Assembly (NCBI GenBank): GCA_900540455.1
Contig: UQGD01000049.1
Location: 1 to 10,937 of the forward strand
DNA: 10,937 nt
Direction: 5' to 3'
Source of the DNA: an uncultured Faecalibacterium sp.
GTDB taxonomy: Bacteria; Bacillota; Clostridia; Oscillospirales; Ruminococcaceae
Made by a program: the position numbers and the translations under genes. How positions within the stretch are numbered: the stretch's first letter is position 1; every line of letters starts with the position of its first letter. Below the pieces are notes generated by a model. That model saw only the letters and a program-made list of their open reading frames with translations, did no database searches and had not been told where the DNA came from. Positions 9,127 through 10,937 of the stretch are shown piece after piece.

Positions 9127-10937
9127 ATGAGCGAGCACAAGACATTTTACATCACCACCCCCATTTATTACCCCAGCGACAAGCTGCACATCGGCCACAG
9201 CTACACCACCGTGGCCTGTGACGCACTGGCCCGCTTCAAGCGGATGCAGGGCTACGACGTCATGTTCCTGACCGGTACCGACGAGCACGGCCAGAAGATC
9301 CAGGATAAGGCAGCTGACCACGGCGTTACCCCCAAAGAGTATGTGGACGAGATCGTGGCCACCGTCAAGGACCTGTGGAAGCTGCTGGACGTAAGCTACG
9401 ACCGCTTTGTCCGCACCACCGATGACTACCATATCGAGACCTGCCAGAAGATCTTCACCAAGCTCTACGAGCAGGGGGATATCTACAAGGGCGAATATAC
9501 CGGCCACTACTGCAAGCCCTGCGAGAGCTTCTGGACCGACAGCCAGCTGGTGGACGGCAAGTGCCCGGACTGCGGCCGTGAGGTGTACGACGCCCATGAG
9601 GAAGCCTACTTCTTCAAGACCGGCAAGTACGCCGACCGTCTGCTGAAGCTGTACGAGGAGAACCCCCAGTTCATCCAGCCGGAAAGCCGCAAAAACGAGA
9701 TGATCGCCTTTATCAAGCAGGGCCTGCAGGATACCTGCGTATCCCGCACCTCGGTCAAGTGGGGCATCCCGGTGCCTTTTGATCCCAAGCACACCATGTA
9801 TGTCTGGGTGGATGCTCTGAGCAACTATATCTCTGCTCTGGGCTACGGCAACGAGACCTACGACGACTACAAGAAGTTCTGGCCTGCTGACCTGCACATG
9901 GTGGGCAAGGAGATCCTGCGTTTCCACACCATTCTGTGGCCTGCCATGCTGATGGCTCTGGATCTGCCCCTGCCCAAGCGGGTGTTTGGCCATGGCTGGC
10001 TGCTGATGAACGGCGGCAAGATGTCCAAGTCGGTGGGCAACGTAGTTGACCCGGTGATCCTGTGCGACCGCTACGGCGTGGATGCCATCCGTTACTTCCT
10101 GCTGCGGGAGATCCCCTTCGGCAACGACGGCATGTTCACCAACGAGGCACTGATCAACCGCATCAACTCTGACCTGGCCAACGATCTGGGCAACCTGCTC
10201 AGCCGTACCGTGGCCATGTGCGAAAAGTACTTTGGCGGCACCGTGCATAAGCTGCCCGGCAGCGAGGCCATCGACACTGAGCTGGAAGGCATGATCGATG
10301 CCCTGGCTGGCAAGGTGACTGCTGACATGGACAACCTGACCATCCCTCAGGCTCTGATGGAGATCTTTGCCGTGATCCAGCGTGCCAACAAGTACATCGA
10401 CGAGACGGCTCCCTGGGCGCTGGCTAAGGACGAGGCCAATGCCCAGCGTCTGGAGTGCGTGCTGTACCACCTGTGCGAGGCACTGCGTGTCTGCGCCATC
10501 CTGCTGAATGCCTGCCTGCCCTCCACGGCTCCCAAGATCATGGATCAGCTGGGCCTGGGCACCGACGCACTGGTGCTGGAGGCTGCTGCCTACGGCGCAC
10601 AGGAGAGCTACACCGTCCACAAGGGCGATGCCCTGTTCCCCCGCATCGACGTAGCCAAGGAGATCGCCCGCCTGAAAGAGGAGGACGAGAAGCGCCGTGC
10701 CGCCGCCCTGGCCGCCAACAAGGCCAAGGAGGAAGCCGAAGCTGCCAAGGCTGCACCGGCTGCCCCCGCTGAGCCGCAGGAGCACGAGCCCGAGATCAGC
10801 TTTGACGACTTCTGCAAGGTAGAGCTGCGGGTAGCAGAGATCCGTGCCTGCGAGACCATGAAGGAGAGCAAGAAGCTGCTGCACCTGACCGTGTTTGACG
10901 GCGAGCGGGAGCGCTGCATCCTGTCCGGCATCGCCAA
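9127..10937 (+). CDS. metG: Methionyl-tRNA synthetase (C-terminus beyond window)
   Basis: This class I synthetase charges initiator and elongator tRNA-Met. At least 603 codons are in the window with no stop. Seen are FYITTPIYYPSDKLHIGHSY (HIGH at 21-24), GTDEHGQKIQ, a zinc knuckle with C129/C132 and C146/C149, KMSKS at 298-302 in LLMNGGKMSKSVGN, and an anticodon-binding helical domain containing NRINSDLANDLGNLLSR. After an Ala/Lys/Glu-rich linker (about 515-555) comes an EMAPII-like tRNA-binding domain starting ISFDDFCKVELRVAEI (557-572), which the window truncates. The start at 9127 is preferred over an in-frame ATG at 9115, which overlaps the ribosome binding site AAAGGA. Expression is controlled by the upstream T-box. 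Confidence 0.96.
   Translation, partial: MSEHKTFYITTPIYYPSDKLHIGHSYTTVACDALARFKRMQGYDVMFLTGTDEHGQKIQDKAADHGVTPKEYVDEIVATVKDLWKLLDVSYDRFVRTTDDYHIETCQKIFTKLYEQGDIYKGEYTGHYCKPCESFWTDSQLVDGKCPDCGREVYDAHEEAYFFKTGKYADRLLKLYEENPQFIQPESRKNEMIAFIKQGLQDTCVSRTSVKWGIPVPFDPKHTMYVWVDALSNYISALGYGNETYDDYKKFWPADLHMVGKEILRFHTILWPAMLMALDLPLPKRVFGHGWLLMNGGKMSKSVGNVVDPVILCDRYGVDAIRYFLLREIPFGNDGMFTNEALINRINSDLANDLGNLLSRTVAMCEKYFGGTVHKLPGSEAIDTELEGMIDALAGKVTADMDNLTIPQALMEIFAVIQRANKYIDETAPWALAKDEANAQRLECVLYHLCEALRVCAILLNACLPSTAPKIMDQLGLGTDALVLEAAAYGAQESYTVHKGDALFPRIDVAKEIARLKEEDEKRRAAALAANKAKEEAEAAKAAPAAPAEPQEHEPEISFDDFCKVELRVAEIRACETMKESKKLLHLTVFDGERERCILSGIA

Noticed and set aside
8716..10884. 722-codon minus-strand frame opposite metG and its T-box
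   Set aside because: It is antisense to a clear MetRS and to a riboswitch; no domain is recognisable.

Overview
The window looks like chromosome of a moderately G+C-rich gut Clostridia (Oscillospirales/Ruminococcaceae, possibly Faecalibacterium-like). The evidence is the Firmicutes ribosomal gene order, an L10 leader with an attenuator, a T-box in front of metG, a YwiB-type DUF1934 gene next to argS, and strong TTGACA/TATAAT promoters with 17-bp spacers. The genus is inferred from general character, not proven.

Left part (1-2763), minus strand: rpmG (L33) - secE - nusG - rplK (L11) - rplA (L1) - rplJ (L10, cut by the window edge). These genes make and control ribosomes, and secE/nusG serve export and transcription elongation. 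Control elements are visible: a strong promoter and a long leader stem ahead of rpmG, a likely L1-binding site between rplK and rplA, and a second strong promoter plus L10 leader/attenuator ahead of rplJ.

Middle (2826-7354), plus strand, divergent from the ribosomal cluster: ddl (D-Ala-D-Ala ligase) and murI (glutamate racemase, overlapping ddl by 8 bp) supply D-amino-acid parts of peptidoglycan. A DUF1934 gene and argS (arginyl-tRNA synthetase) follow, closed by a textbook terminator.

Region 7355-8282 has no conventional gene but is not empty. A near-consensus promoter (TAGACA-17-TATAAT) and a perfect 14-bp terminator bracket a roughly 655-nt, A+T-richer plus-strand transcription unit. It holds a chain of very short ORFs (16, 12, 2, 14, 2, 9 and 5 codons), each preceded by a purine-rich Shine-Dalgarno-like sequence at workable spacing. 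Two are near-identical 'ATG TAC stop' minigenes inside a 25-nt direct repeat 113 bp apart. Stems are also visible. I do not recognise it as a known RNA family. It is the best candidate here for an undescribed element: a large structured ncRNA, a ribosome-binding decoy, or a multi-leader-peptide RNA.

Right part (8201-10937), plus strand: a small Dabb-domain protein with its own promoter, then a methionine-type T-box riboswitch (AUG specifier, UGGU tRNA-end-binding bulge, terminator) controlling metG, which runs off the window inside its C-terminal tRNA-binding domain.
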